DNA of 64,000 nucleotides from Streptomyces sp. YPW6 (GTDB lineage Bacteria; Actinomycetota; Actinomycetes; Streptomycetales; Streptomycetaceae). Position numbers and translations under genes: made by a program. Below are positions 1 through 9,284 of the stretch, in pieces (the stretch's first letter is position 1; every line of letters starts with the position of its first letter). The notes beneath the pieces are model-generated. The model made no database searches, had not been told where the DNA came from, and saw only the letters and a list, made by a program, of their open reading frames with translations. The stretch lies in the NCBI RefSeq assembly GCF_018866325.1, contig NZ_CP076457.1, positions 3,941,001-4,005,000 on the forward strand, in the 5' to 3' direction.

Positions 1-2403
1 CAGGAGTGGCTCACCGAGGAGCAGTTGGCGAAGAACCCGGTCCGGATCCCGGCCGCCGACTACCGCCGCTGGTTCGCCGAACTCCCGCAGGAGCTGCGGG
101 AGTCGGTGGAGGAGCACTGGGGCCCGGCCCCCGGTGAGATGTTCGTGGACCGCTCGGCCAACCCGGAGGGCGACATCGTCCTCGCGGCCCTGCGGCGCGG
201 GAACCTGCTCATCCTCATCCAGCCGCCGCGCGGCTTCGGCGAGAACCCGATCGCGATCTACCACGACCCCGATCTCCCGCCGTCCCACCACTACCTGGCC
301 GCGTACCGCTGGATCGCCGCCTCCGCCGAGGACAACGGGTTCGGCGCGGACGCGATGATCCACCTGGGCAAGCACGGCAACCTGGAGTGGCTGCCCGGCA
401 AGAACGCGGGCCTCTCCGCCGCCTGCGGCCCCGACGCGGCCCTGGGCGACCTCCCGCTCGTCTACCCGTTCCTGGTGAACGACCCGGGCGAGGGGACGCA
501 GGCCAAGCGCCGCGTCCACGCCACGCTCATCGACCACCTGGTGCCCCCGATGGCCCGCGCCGACAGCTACGGCGACATCGCGCGCCTGGAGCAGCTCCTC
601 GACGAGCACGCGCAGATCGCCGCGATGGACCCGGCGAAGCTGCCCGCGATCCGCGCCCAGATCTGGACGCTGATCCAGGCCGCGAAGCTCGACCACGACC
701 TCGGGGTGGAGGACCGCCCGGAGGACGAGGGCTTCGACGACTTCATCATGCATCTGGACGGCTGGCTCTGCGAGATCAAGGACGTCCAGATCCGCGACGG
801 CCTGCACGTCCTGGGCAACCCCCCGGCCGGGAACGACCGGGTCAACCTGGTCCTCGCCGTGCTCCGCGCCCGCCAGATCTGGGGCGGTACGGCCTCCCTC
901 CCCGGCCTCCGCGAGGCCCTGGGCCTCGACGAGTCGGCGGCCACCCGCACGGACGCGGACGCGATCGAGGAGCAGGCGCGCGCCCTGGTCCAGGCGATGG
1001 ACGACGCGGACTGGGACCCGGCGGCGGTGGCGACCGTGGCGGCGGGCCTCCCCGACGCCGTGGCGGACATCCTCACCTTCGCGGCCACCGAGGTCGTCCC
1101 GCGCATGGCGGCGACGACCGACGAACTCAGCCACGCCGTCCACGCGTTGAACGGCGGGTTCGTCCCGGCGGGCCCGTCCGGCTCCCCGCTCCGCGGCCTG
1201 GTCAACGTCCTCCCCACCGGCCGCAACTTCTACTCGGTCGACCCGAAGGCGGTCCCCTCCAAGCTGGCGTGGGAGACGGGCCAGGCCCTGGCCGACTCCC
1301 TCCTGACCCGCTACCGCACCGACAACGGCGACTGGCCCACCTCGGTCGGCCTCTCCCTGTGGGGCACCAGCGCGATGCGCACGGCGGGCGACGACATCGC
1401 GGAGGCGTTCGCGCTGCTCGGCATCCGCCCCGTCTGGGACGACGCCTCGCGCCGGGTGACCGGCCTGGAGCCCATCCCGTACGAGGAGCTGGGCCGCCCC
1501 CGCATCGACGTCACGCTCCGCATCTCGGGCTTCTTCCGTGACGCGTTCCCGCACACGGTGGGCCTCCTCGACGACGCCGTACGCCTGGCCGCCTCGCTGG
1601 ACGAACCGGCCGAGCGCAACTACGTACGGGCGCACACGCAGGCCGATCTCGCCGAGCACGGCGACGAACGGCGGGCCACCACCCGCATCTTCGGCTCCCG
1701 CCCCGGCACGTACGGCGCGGGCCTCCTCCAGCTCATCGACTCCCGGGACTGGCGCACCGACGCCGACCTCGCCGAGGTCTACACGGTCTGGGGCGGTTAC
1801 GCCTACGGCCGCGAGCTCGACGGCCGCCCGGCCCGCGCCGAGATGGAGAGCGCCTACCAGCGCATCGAGGTCGCCGCGAAGAACACCGACACCCGCGAGC
1901 ACGACATCGCGGACTCCGACGACTACTTCCAGTACCACGGCGGCATGGTGGCGACCGTGCGCGCGCTCAAGGGCACGGCCCCGGAGGCGTACATCGGGGA
2001 CTCCACCCGCCCCGAGACCGTCCGCACGCGCACCCTGGTCGAGGAGACGTCGCGCGTCTTCCGCGCCCGGGTCGTCAACCCGAAGTGGATCGAGGCGATG
2101 CGCCGCCACGGCTACAAGGGCGCGTTCGAGCTGGCCGCCACCGTCGACTACCTCTTCGGCTACGACGCCACGACCGGCGTCGTCGCCGACTGGATGTACG
2201 ACAAGCTCACCCAGACCTACGTCCTGGACCCGGAGAACCAGCAGTTCCTCCGGGAGGCCAACCCCTGGGCCCTGCACGGCATCGCGGAACGCCTGCTGGA
2301 GGCCGAGTCCCGCGGTATGTGGGCCAAGCCGGACCCGGCGGTCCTGGAAGCGCTGCGCCAGGTGTACCTGGAGACGGAGGGCAACCTGGAGGGCGAGGAC
2401 TGA
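1..2403 (+). CDS. cobN: Cobaltochelatase subunit CobN-like, 5' end outside window
   Basis: The frame is open from the first base and ends at TGA 2401-2403, giving about 800 residues of the C-terminal part of a very large protein. The sequence has the CobN/BchH/ChlH character, including 'HLGKHGNLEWLPGK' near residue 125, 'LPTGRNFYSVDP' near residue 405 and 'TRIFGSRPGTYGAGL' in the last third. In the aerobic cobalamin pathway CobN is the large subunit of the ATP-dependent cytoplasmic chelatase that inserts cobalt into hydrogenobyrinate a,c-diamide. The CobS/CobT-type partners are not visible here. A magnesium-chelatase H subunit is the related alternative, but without photosynthesis genes cobalt is more likely. 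The next gene is convergent, about 80 bp away. The family assignment is firm; the substrate is inferred from family. Confidence 0.9.
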   Translation, partial: QEWLTEEQLAKNPVRIPAADYRRWFAELPQELRESVEEHWGPAPGEMFVDRSANPEGDIVLAALRRGNLLILIQPPRGFGENPIAIYHDPDLPPSHHYLAAYRWIAASAEDNGFGADAMIHLGKHGNLEWLPGKNAGLSAACGPDAALGDLPLVYPFLVNDPGEGTQAKRRVHATLIDHLVPPMARADSYGDIARLEQLLDEHAQIAAMDPAKLPAIRAQIWTLIQAAKLDHDLGVEDRPEDEGFDDFIMHLDGWLCEIKDVQIRDGLHVLGNPPAGNDRVNLVLAVLRARQIWGGTASLPGLREALGLDESAATRTDADAIEEQARALVQAMDDADWDPAAVATVAAGLPDAVADILTFAATEVVPRMAATTDELSHAVHALNGGFVPAGPSGSPLRGLVNVLPTGRNFYSVDPKAVPSKLAWETGQALADSLLTRYRTDNGDWPTSVGLSLWGTSAMRTAGDDIAEAFALLGIRPVWDDASRRVTGLEPIPYEELGRPRIDVTLRISGFFRDAFPHTVGLLDDAVRLAASLDEPAERNYVRAHTQADLAEHGDERRATTRIFGSRPGTYGAGLLQLIDSRDWRTDADLAEVYTVWGGYAYGRELDGRPARAEMESAYQRIEVAAKNTDTREHDIADSDDYFQYHGGMVATVRALKGTAPEAYIGDSTRPETVRTRTLVEETSRVFRARVVNPKWIEAMRRHGYKGAFELAATVDYLFGYDATTGVVADWMYDKLTQTYVLDPENQQFLREANPWALHGIAERLLEAESRGMWAKPDPAVLEALRQVYLETEGNLEGED

Positions 2404-2485
2404 CGGGCCCCGCCGTACCAGGACCGGTCGTACCAGGACCGGCCGCCGGACTGCCGTCGTCGCCCCACCGGCCGCCCGGCGGTGG

Positions 2486-4552
2486 TCAGTTGAGGGCGAT
2501 CATCAGCAGGATGCCGAGGATCCCGATGCCGACCACCCCGGCGAACGTGGGCACGAACCAGGTCTTGTAGAGCAGCTCGGAGAGACCGGACGGCGGCCGG
2601 GCGTGCCCGCCGCCCTGCGCCGGCTGCGCCGACGCCGGGGCAGCGGGGGCCGCCGGGGCCGATGCGGCCGACGCCGCCGTGTACGAGGGCGGCAGCCGCA
2701 CCGGGGGCTTCGTCGGAGCGGGTGCGGCGGCGGGCTGCGCGGGTCCGGTGGCGTGCGAGGGCCCGGGAGCTGGTTCGGGCGCCATTGTGGGTGCGGGTGC
2801 GGGTGCGGGTGCGGGTGCGGGTGCGGGCTCCGGGGCCGGGTGGGCGAGGAGATCCGTCACGATCTGCTGCCACAGTTCCGGGGGCAGGTCCGGCGCCCGG
2901 CCGCCCGGGGGTGTGACCAGGACGCGGCGCAGCCACTCCATGTCACTGCCGCGGCCGTCCTTGAGGAAGATGTTGAACAGCGGCCGGAGATCGGGGGCCT
3001 GGTGGGGGTCCCGTACGAGCGGGGCGACGGCCCAGGCGAAGAGGTCGGCCGCACGCTCCCGCATCTCGGCGGTGGACGGACCATCCGGTTCGGTCCGGGC
3101 GGATCTGAAGTACAGGTTGTGCCGCAGCACTTCGGAGCACAGCGCGTGCCTGGTCCCGGAGTCCCGGGACCGCAGCCGGCCGGGGTGGCCCAGCTCGGCC
3201 AGGACGAGATCGCGGGAGCCCCACGGCAGCCGCTCGGAGCTCAGGAGGGTGAGCAGCTGGGCGTCCCGGAGGTCCTGGAGCCGGTCGGCCAGCCGGGCGG
3301 ACCGGGCGGTGTCGGCGCCGTCGTGGGCCGCCAGTTCGTCGCGCAGGACCCGGACTTCCTGTTGCTGGCGTTCCTGCTGGTGACGTTCCTGGTAGGGAGA
3401 TTCCTGCCGGCGGTGTTCGTGGTGGTCCTGGCGGGGGAGGTCCTGGTGGTGGCTTTCCCGGTAGGGGCGTTCCTGGCGGTGGCCGGGGCCGCGGTCGTCA
3501 TCCCGGGGGTCCGTCCGGTTCTCGCGCGCGTACCGCGCCTCGTACGCCGGCGCCGGTGCGGGTGCCGGTCCGTGCAGGGTGTTCAGCATCCGGCGCAGCG
3601 CATCGCGCCGGTCCTGTCCGGACATGCGGGCCCCGGCGCGGAGTTCGCCGGTCAGATGGGGCACGCCCGCAGCCGCGTCCGGGCGGGCGAGCACGTACTC
3701 GACCATCTCCTTCGCCGCGGCCATCTCGATGTCCCTCTCGGCGGGCAGCCGCAGCCGGACCCGGGCCGGCGCCCCGGCCCCCGCCGCCTGGGACGTCCAC
3801 CGCGGCACACAGGTGAGGCGCAACGCGTGGGTGTCCACCGTGTCGTACGTCGCGTAGCTCCACTCCGTGCCGAACCAGTCGCCGAACAACGAGATCAGCC
3901 CGAAATAGAGCAGGGGAGCGGTGTTGCTGTCCGGCCAGCCGGGCAGTTCGGGCTCCTCGGCGAGCAGCGAGAGCCGCCGCGAGGGGGAGCGCAGCCACGC
4001 GGCGGTGACCACCGTCAACGGCTTCTTCACCATGGGGAGGTCGTGGGCGATCCTGCGCAGCCGTTCGGCCGCCGCTGCCCGCAGCTCGGCCCCGTCCAGC
4101 GGCGGCAGGGGGCCCGAAGCGGTCGTGACGACGTCGGGGTCGCTCCAGGCTTTGCCGCCGAGGCCCAGGCAGTTCAGTGGCGTCAGGGTGTCCGCGTCGC
4201 CGAACACCGCGTGGCAGGCCGTGCTGGGCCGGCCGCCCCGGTCCCGGGTGGGCCACCGCTGGAGGAGCACGGTCCCCCCGGTGCGGGACGGGACGCGGAC
4301 GCTGCTCCGACGGGGGTCCGGGCCGGTGTTCGGTACCCAGAGCAGTGAACCCAGATCGCGCAGGAGCGCATCCGCGCGCTCGGCGGAGCAGGAGTGCGCC
4401 ACCGCCGCCATCCCCGAACTGGAGCGGCCCTGGTTCCCGTCCCAGCGGAAGACCACCTGGTCGAGCCGACCGGAACGTTCGGGGGGCTCGCACCGGCCGG
4501 CCCGGTCCTCGCGGTCGCCCGCCGCGCGCCGATCGAGGGCGTCGTCGTTCAC
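2486..4552 (-). CDS. GTPase-associated protein (GAP1-like) with C-terminal membrane anchor
   Basis: 688 residues from a GTG that overlaps the stop of the upstream gene (GTGA), so the two are probably translationally coupled. Residues about 15-235 form a conserved globular region with 'AHSCSAERA', 'GRPSTACHAVFGD' and 'LTPLNCLGLGG'. This resembles the GTPase-associated protein 1 N-terminal domain that accompanies double-GTPase and tubulin-like conflict systems (from memory, not searched). A charged low-complexity Glu/Gln/His/Arg stretch follows, then a helical domain, then an Ala-Pro run encoded by at least six GGTGCG-type hexamers near 2789-2827. One C-terminal membrane helix ends the protein ('FAGVVGIGILGILLMIAL'). 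It is the last gene of the leftward operon starting at 21331. The role is probably as membrane-tethered partner of the adjacent GTPase; no enzymatic motif is visible. Confidence 0.6.
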   Translation of the reverse strand: MNDDALDRRAAGDREDRAGRCEPPERSGRLDQVVFRWDGNQGRSSSGMAAVAHSCSAERADALLRDLGSLLWVPNTGPDPRRSSVRVPSRTGGTVLLQRWPTRDRGGRPSTACHAVFGDADTLTPLNCLGLGGKAWSDPDVVTTASGPLPPLDGAELRAAAAERLRRIAHDLPMVKKPLTVVTAAWLRSPSRRLSLLAEEPELPGWPDSNTAPLLYFGLISLFGDWFGTEWSYATYDTVDTHALRLTCVPRWTSQAAGAGAPARVRLRLPAERDIEMAAAKEMVEYVLARPDAAAGVPHLTGELRAGARMSGQDRRDALRRMLNTLHGPAPAPAPAYEARYARENRTDPRDDDRGPGHRQERPYRESHHQDLPRQDHHEHRRQESPYQERHQQERQQQEVRVLRDELAAHDGADTARSARLADRLQDLRDAQLLTLLSSERLPWGSRDLVLAELGHPGRLRSRDSGTRHALCSEVLRHNLYFRSARTEPDGPSTAEMRERAADLFAWAVAPLVRDPHQAPDLRPLFNIFLKDGRGSDMEWLRRVLVTPPGGRAPDLPPELWQQIVTDLLAHPAPEPAPAPAPAPAPAPTMAPEPAPGPSHATGPAQPAAAPAPTKPPVRLPPSYTAASAASAPAAPAAPASAQPAQGGGHARPPSGLSELLYKTWFVPTFAGVVGIGILGILLMIALN

Positions 4553-6603
4553 TGCGCTTCCCTTCCCACGCCGAATGATGCGGCGCTCCCGGGCGCCTCG
4601 ATGATCCCGTGCATCGCCAGCAGCGACACCAGGGGTTCCAGCACCCGGCGCGGACCCGTGCCCGCCGGGTAGCGGCCCTGGCTCTCCCGGCCACCGGTGG
4701 CCGAGGCGATGTGCAGGGTGCAGCGGCGGAACGCGTCGAAGGGGCGCAGCCAGGCCGCTCCGGCGTGCTGCCGCAGCAGTGCGTAGACGTCCCCGCTCTC
4801 CTCCAGGAACTGGTCCGGACCGACCGCGGCGGGCGGCTCCTCGCCGAGCCAGCGGTCGACCGGCGGCTGGAACCGGAGCAGGTCGGACTTGCCGAGCACC
4901 ATCGCCGCCGGGGTCTCCAGATAGGGGCCCGTGCGCGGCAGCCGGTCGAGCACGGTGCCGAACGCCGCGTCGCCGTCCCGGTCCACCTCGGTGCCCCAGC
5001 GTTCGCGCACCTCGTCGAGCTGGGGCAGCGGCAGGGCGAGCGCCGGGTCGACGACGAAGACCAGGGCGTCGATGCCGAGCAGGAAGCGCAACGCCCCGTC
5101 GGTGCGCACCAGGTCCTCGCCGCCGAGGTCGAAGAAGGCGACCGGGCGTACCCGCCCGCGCGCGTCCGTGAGCAGCAGCGATTCGACGAACCGGGCGAAC
5201 CCGTCCCGGCCGAGCCCGCTCGTGTGGTCGAGGACCTTGCCGCTGCGCAGCGGCTGCACCTGTTCGCGGACGAAGCGGCTGTGCTGTTCGGGGTTGACGG
5301 ACTGCCAGCCCACCCCGTACCGCTCCAGGCCGCCGTCGGTGATCTCGGCGATCATCTGGGTCAGCAGATGGCTCTTGCCGGTGCTGGACTGCCCGATCAT
5401 GGCGACCGTCAGCGGTCGGCCGTGGGTGAGGTAGGGCACCGGGATGTGGTGCTCGGGGAAGTCCGGATCGGCCGTGCACTGCTGGACCGCGCCCCGCATG
5501 ATGTCATCGCGCCGCACCGGGTTGCCGATCCGGGAGAGGTCCAGCGACCGGTACAGCATCTGGTCGTCCGTCACATACAGCCTGCCCGGATCGAACTGGA
5601 TGCCCTCCAGGCAGTACGGGCAGAGCACCTCGCCGGGCGCACGGCCGTCGGACGCCCCGCCCGCCGTGTCCTCGGCGGGGGCCGGCGCCCGCCGTTTGGC
5701 CTCCAGCGCGCGGGCGAACGCCTCCTGGTGCGGGCTTGTTCCGTCGCCCGGAGCCGCGGACCGCAGCCGTCGCGCCTCCTCGGGCGCCAGCAGCTCCAGC
5801 AGCGACCCGGGGGTGGGCCGGCCGGCGGCCGCGGGGGCGAACGCGCGGGGCAGCGTCCCGGCGAGCACCCGGTGCCGGTCGAGGTCGGCCGGGGCCCGGT
5901 CGGCGGGGCCCGGGTGGCCGGTCACCAGCTGGTAGAGCACCTGGGCGGCGCTCCACACCGCGTCCCGGGAGTCGACGAGGCCCTCGCCCCGGCGCTGTTC
6001 GGGCGAGGCGAACGGAGCCCGGCCCCACGGCGTCCGGGGCCGCCCGGCGCGGGCGACTCCCTCAAGCCCCCAGAACTGGACCGACGTACCGTCCCAGAGC
6101 ACGGTCGCGGGGGAGATCCCGCGCGGCACGAGGCCCCGGGCGTCCAGCAGGCACAGGGCCAGTGTCAGGTCCCGGGCGAACACCCGCTGGTCGGACGCGG
6201 ACATCACATGGGTGCGCCCGGCGGCGGTGCCCCGCGGGGCGGCGTACAGCAGGAACGGCTCGGTGGTGTCGAGTTCGTAGCCGATGACGGTCGGGAACAG
6301 CGGGGCGTACGGGGTGTTCTCCAGAGTCCGGCCGAGGTGCAGCGCGGTGCCCGCCTCGGTGTCCAGCAGGGCCCTGGCCGCCGGATGGGCGGCGTCGGCC
6401 GCCGACAGGAACACCTGGACGCACTGCTGCCCCTGGTCGTCGAGCAGCGCGTTGCGGATCTGCTGCGGCAGCGCCGGATCGCGCCGGGAGGCCCGGCCGA
6501 AGCGGGCCGGGGTGGTGCGCCGCCGCCCGGCGGGGTCGGTGAAGGCGAGGTGGGGGCGCGGCGCCCCCGGTGACACGGGCCGGCCCAGCGGCGTGGGGCT
6601 CAC
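4549..6603 (-). CDS. Pseudokinase fused to TRAFAC-type GTPase
   Basis: 684 residues from a GTG overlapping the upstream stop. Residues about 30-280 have the outline of a Ser/Thr kinase fold ('ARDLTLALCLLDARGL', 'GISPATVLWDG', 'FASPEQRRGE'). The HRD position reads PRG, the DFG position reads WGL and no beta-3 lysine is seen, so it should be a pseudokinase. A short Cys pair ('CPYC', near residue 330) precedes a GTPase domain. Its P-loop is 'GQSSTGKSHLL' near residue 403, Walker-B/DxxG is 'FFDLGGEDL' near 489, and an NKxD-like 'LGKSDLL' lies near 567. Proteins of this type occur beside GAP1, tubulin-like and vWA genes in actinomycete conflict systems. Overlaps of a few bases on both sides imply a fixed ratio with its neighbours. 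The GTPase motifs are seen; the pseudokinase call rests on missing residues; the defence role is inferred. Confidence 0.72.
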   Translation of the reverse strand: MSPTPLGRPVSPGAPRPHLAFTDPAGRRRTTPARFGRASRRDPALPQQIRNALLDDQGQQCVQVFLSAADAAHPAARALLDTEAGTALHLGRTLENTPYAPLFPTVIGYELDTTEPFLLYAAPRGTAAGRTHVMSASDQRVFARDLTLALCLLDARGLVPRGISPATVLWDGTSVQFWGLEGVARAGRPRTPWGRAPFASPEQRRGEGLVDSRDAVWSAAQVLYQLVTGHPGPADRAPADLDRHRVLAGTLPRAFAPAAAGRPTPGSLLELLAPEEARRLRSAAPGDGTSPHQEAFARALEAKRRAPAPAEDTAGGASDGRAPGEVLCPYCLEGIQFDPGRLYVTDDQMLYRSLDLSRIGNPVRRDDIMRGAVQQCTADPDFPEHHIPVPYLTHGRPLTVAMIGQSSTGKSHLLTQMIAEITDGGLERYGVGWQSVNPEQHSRFVREQVQPLRSGKVLDHTSGLGRDGFARFVESLLLTDARGRVRPVAFFDLGGEDLVRTDGALRFLLGIDALVFVVDPALALPLPQLDEVRERWGTEVDRDGDAAFGTVLDRLPRTGPYLETPAAMVLGKSDLLRFQPPVDRWLGEEPPAAVGPDQFLEESGDVYALLRQHAGAAWLRPFDAFRRCTLHIASATGGRESQGRYPAGTGPRRVLEPLVSLLAMHGIIEAPGSAASFGVGREAQ

Positions 6604-9284
6604 CACCGGTCGTCCTCCCGGAACTCGGCGCGGACGGTGGTCCCGGCGCGGCCGGCGTCGCCGTCGGCCCGGGGGGTGCCGGTGTTCTGCCGGGGCAGGA
6701 CCGTGTCGACCACGCCCATCCGCAGCGGGGTGAGCCGGATCAGCCCGGCGTACCGCCCGGTGGAGGTCCACAGGGCGTCCTCCACCGGCGGTGTACCGCT
6801 CTTGCGCCAGGCGGCCTCGACCTCGCCCTGGAGGGTCGCCGGGGCGAACCGGATCCACAGGGCGGCCTCCGGGTCACGGCTGAGGAGCGCCCCCTGTTCC
6901 GGCGACGACAACTGCACGACGGCCCCCCGGTCCGCCTCCCGCCCCACCAGCTCGGCGACCCGCAGCGAGTCGGTGCCCAGCAGCCCGGCGGCCGTGGTGC
7001 GGGCCCGGTGGTCGGCCGGGTACGGCGGCGGGGCCAGCACCCCGTAGCGCCACAGGTGGTGGCGGGCGGCCGACAACAGCTCACGGACGCGTTGCTCGGT
7101 CCGCGAGACGGCGAGTGCACCGGCCTGACCGCGTTCGACGGCGCCCCAGTAGGGGTCCATCGCGGCCATCGCGGTGTTGCGGAGATCCCCGGCGAGGGTG
7201 GCGACCAGGTCCGGGCCGCCCTCGCCGACCTCCCGGTCGAGCCAGCGCGGCGCCCGGTCGCTCCCGCCGTCGGCCCACGGGGCGTCGTCCGGACCGGCGG
7301 GGTACGCGGCCGGTGCGGGCGCGCCGTACGAGCCGGGGCCCTCGCCGTCCCCGTGGCGATCGCCGTCCCCGTACGGATCGTCGTATCCGTCGCCGGTACG
7401 GTCGCCGGCCCGTTCGCCGTTCTGGAGGGGGCTGTTGTCCCAGGCGTAGGCGGCGGCCCAGTCGCCGTCGTCCGCGCCCCCGTCGGCGGCGCCGGAGTCC
7501 AGGGTCTCCAGCGCGGAGGGTGCGGAGAGCCAGTCGTCGTCCGCGTACGGATCGGCGCCGCCCGTCGCGGCCGGGGCGACGGTCTCCGGGGCGGCCTGGG
7601 CGTCGGCCGCCTGCGCGGTCGCCCGCAGCATCCCGGCCACCGAGCGTGCGGCGTCGGCGCAGTAGAGCCGCTCCTCGGCCGCCCAGTGCTCGCGGACCAG
7701 CTCCGCCAGCAGGGCGTCGAGCCCGTCCAGCGCGGTCCGCAGCGCGGTCGTGCCGCGCCCGGCGGCCCAGGCGTCCGCCGCGTCCCGCCAGAGCCGGCGG
7801 ACCGCCTCGGCGGTGAGTCCGAGACCGACGAGCAGACCGGTCCCGCCGAGCCAGAGCGGCGGGTCGGCGGCGTACGCGACCGCCGCCCCGGCCACCGCAC
7901 CGGCGACGGCGGCGACCCAGGGCCCCGCCGGCCACCGGGCGGTGCGCCGGCCGGAACGCAGCCGGCCCGCGCCGAGCACCGCGACGACCACGAACACCAC
8001 CGGGACCACCAGGGCCGCCAGGACGGCGGGCCACTGCCACAGGCCGCCGAGCAGCCCCGCAGCCCCCGCCATCAGCAGCACGGCGCCCGGGGTACGGGGC
8101 GGTGCGGCGTACTCGGTGGCGGAACCGCGGTTCACCGACTCCTCGGAGTGGTCGGCGAGCCGGTGCAGCAGCGCGGTGCCCGGCACCGGCTCGACCCGGC
8201 CGGCCAGGGCGGTGAAGTGCTGCGCCACCGAACGCAGGGCGAGCCCGTCGCCGAGGAGCGTGCCCGCCAGTTCGCGCAGCCCCTCGCCGACGCGCTCCCC
8301 CGCGCTGTCGGCCGACGGCACCCGCAGTCCGAGCGCGCCGAGCCGGGCGGTGGCCTCCGCGGTGGGCGCCGCCGCACCGCCGCCGCCCTGGAGAGCCTGC
8401 TCCACCAGGGTGCGGAACGCGTCCAGGTCCTCGCGGGCCTGGCGCAGATCACTCTCCAGGGCCTCGCGCCGGGCCGGGTGCAGCAGGCCCGGGAAGGCCC
8501 GCAGCGCGAGGAGATCCTCGTCCGCGCGGTCCAGGGACTCCGCGCACGCCCGGTGCGCGAGGTTCACCCGGCCGTCCGGCCGCCGGTGCCCCTGGCCCCG
8601 GGCGTCCCGCCCCGCCACGAGTGCGCGCAGCGGTTCGGGCAGCCGGGCGTCCGGGGTGATGTCGACCGGGTCGCCGGACCCGGTCTCCTCCCCCGCGAAG
8701 CGGGTCAGCGCGTCCCGCCAGGCCCGGTCCCTGACCTCCGCCGGCAGGTCCTGTTCCAGCAGCCGGACCCCGGGGGCGGCGACGGAGTCCGGCAGCTTCC
8801 GCAGGCCCTCCAGGACCCGGACGAAGACGTCCGGGACCGACAGGAGGTCCACCAGGACGGCCAGCGAGGCAGGGTCGTCCGGCTCCGGCCGGTCCAGGGC
8901 GGTCCGGGCGGAACGCAGATCACCGGCCCACACCAGCCCGGTCGAGGAGGCCCGCAGGGTGGTGGGCCGCACCAGCCGGCGGTCGGGGAGATACGCCTCA
9001 TCTCCGCCGGCGTACGACCCGGGGGAGCTGCCGACCAGCAGCACCAGGATCCTGGTCTCGCCCACCGCCCGGTAGCCGGAGAGCAGTTCGTACTGGAGCT
9101 GGTGGTCGGTCAGCCCGGCCGGGGTGTCGGTGACCAGGAACAGCGGGTAGTCGGGTTCCGGCAGTCCGGCCCGGCCCAGCTGTTCGGCCACCCGGTCGCG
9201 CACGGCCTGCGCGGTGGCCAGGGCCGCGGCCCCGGAGCGCAGGTCCAGCCGGACCACGGCGGTGCTGTCGTCGAGCGGTGTCAC
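6600..9284 (-). CDS. Large membrane protein of the GTPase/tubulin-like system
   Basis: 894 residues. The GTG start overlaps the stop of the tubulin-like gene (GTGA). The N-terminus contains a Rossmann-like run of hydrophobic strands ('YPLFLVTDTPAG', 'TRILVLLVGSSPGSY') and is followed by a helical region. In the middle two pairs of membrane helices are visible ('AVLLMAGAAGLLGGLW', 'LAALVVPVVFVVVAVLGAG', 'WVAAVAGAVAGAAVAYA', 'LWLGGTGLLVGLGLTAE'). The C-terminal half is soluble, with an acidic Asp/Gly/Tyr-rich disordered segment before a final globular part ending 'RAEFREDDRW'. I recognise no enzyme family. Its position between the tubulin-like and GTPase genes, with overlaps at both ends, suggests it is the membrane platform or sensor of that complex. 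Confidence 0.62.
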   Translation of the reverse strand: MTPLDDSTAVVRLDLRSGAAALATAQAVRDRVAEQLGRAGLPEPDYPLFLVTDTPAGLTDHQLQYELLSGYRAVGETRILVLLVGSSPGSYAGGDEAYLPDRRLVRPTTLRASSTGLVWAGDLRSARTALDRPEPDDPASLAVLVDLLSVPDVFVRVLEGLRKLPDSVAAPGVRLLEQDLPAEVRDRAWRDALTRFAGEETGSGDPVDITPDARLPEPLRALVAGRDARGQGHRRPDGRVNLAHRACAESLDRADEDLLALRAFPGLLHPARREALESDLRQAREDLDAFRTLVEQALQGGGGAAAPTAEATARLGALGLRVPSADSAGERVGEGLRELAGTLLGDGLALRSVAQHFTALAGRVEPVPGTALLHRLADHSEESVNRGSATEYAAPPRTPGAVLLMAGAAGLLGGLWQWPAVLAALVVPVVFVVVAVLGAGRLRSGRRTARWPAGPWVAAVAGAVAGAAVAYAADPPLWLGGTGLLVGLGLTAEAVRRLWRDAADAWAAGRGTTALRTALDGLDALLAELVREHWAAEERLYCADAARSVAGMLRATAQAADAQAAPETVAPAATGGADPYADDDWLSAPSALETLDSGAADGGADDGDWAAAYAWDNSPLQNGERAGDRTGDGYDDPYGDGDRHGDGEGPGSYGAPAPAAYPAGPDDAPWADGGSDRAPRWLDREVGEGGPDLVATLAGDLRNTAMAAMDPYWGAVERGQAGALAVSRTEQRVRELLSAARHHLWRYGVLAPPPYPADHRARTTAAGLLGTDSLRVAELVGREADRGAVVQLSSPEQGALLSRDPEAALWIRFAPATLQGEVEAAWRKSGTPPVEDALWTSTGRYAGLIRLTPLRMGVVDTVLPRQNTGTPRADGDAGRAGTTVRAEFREDDRW

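Noticed and set aside
387..1541. Long open frame in a second plus-strand frame within cobN
   Set aside because: High-GC shadow of the real gene; composition is Arg/Pro/Gly nonsense with no motif.
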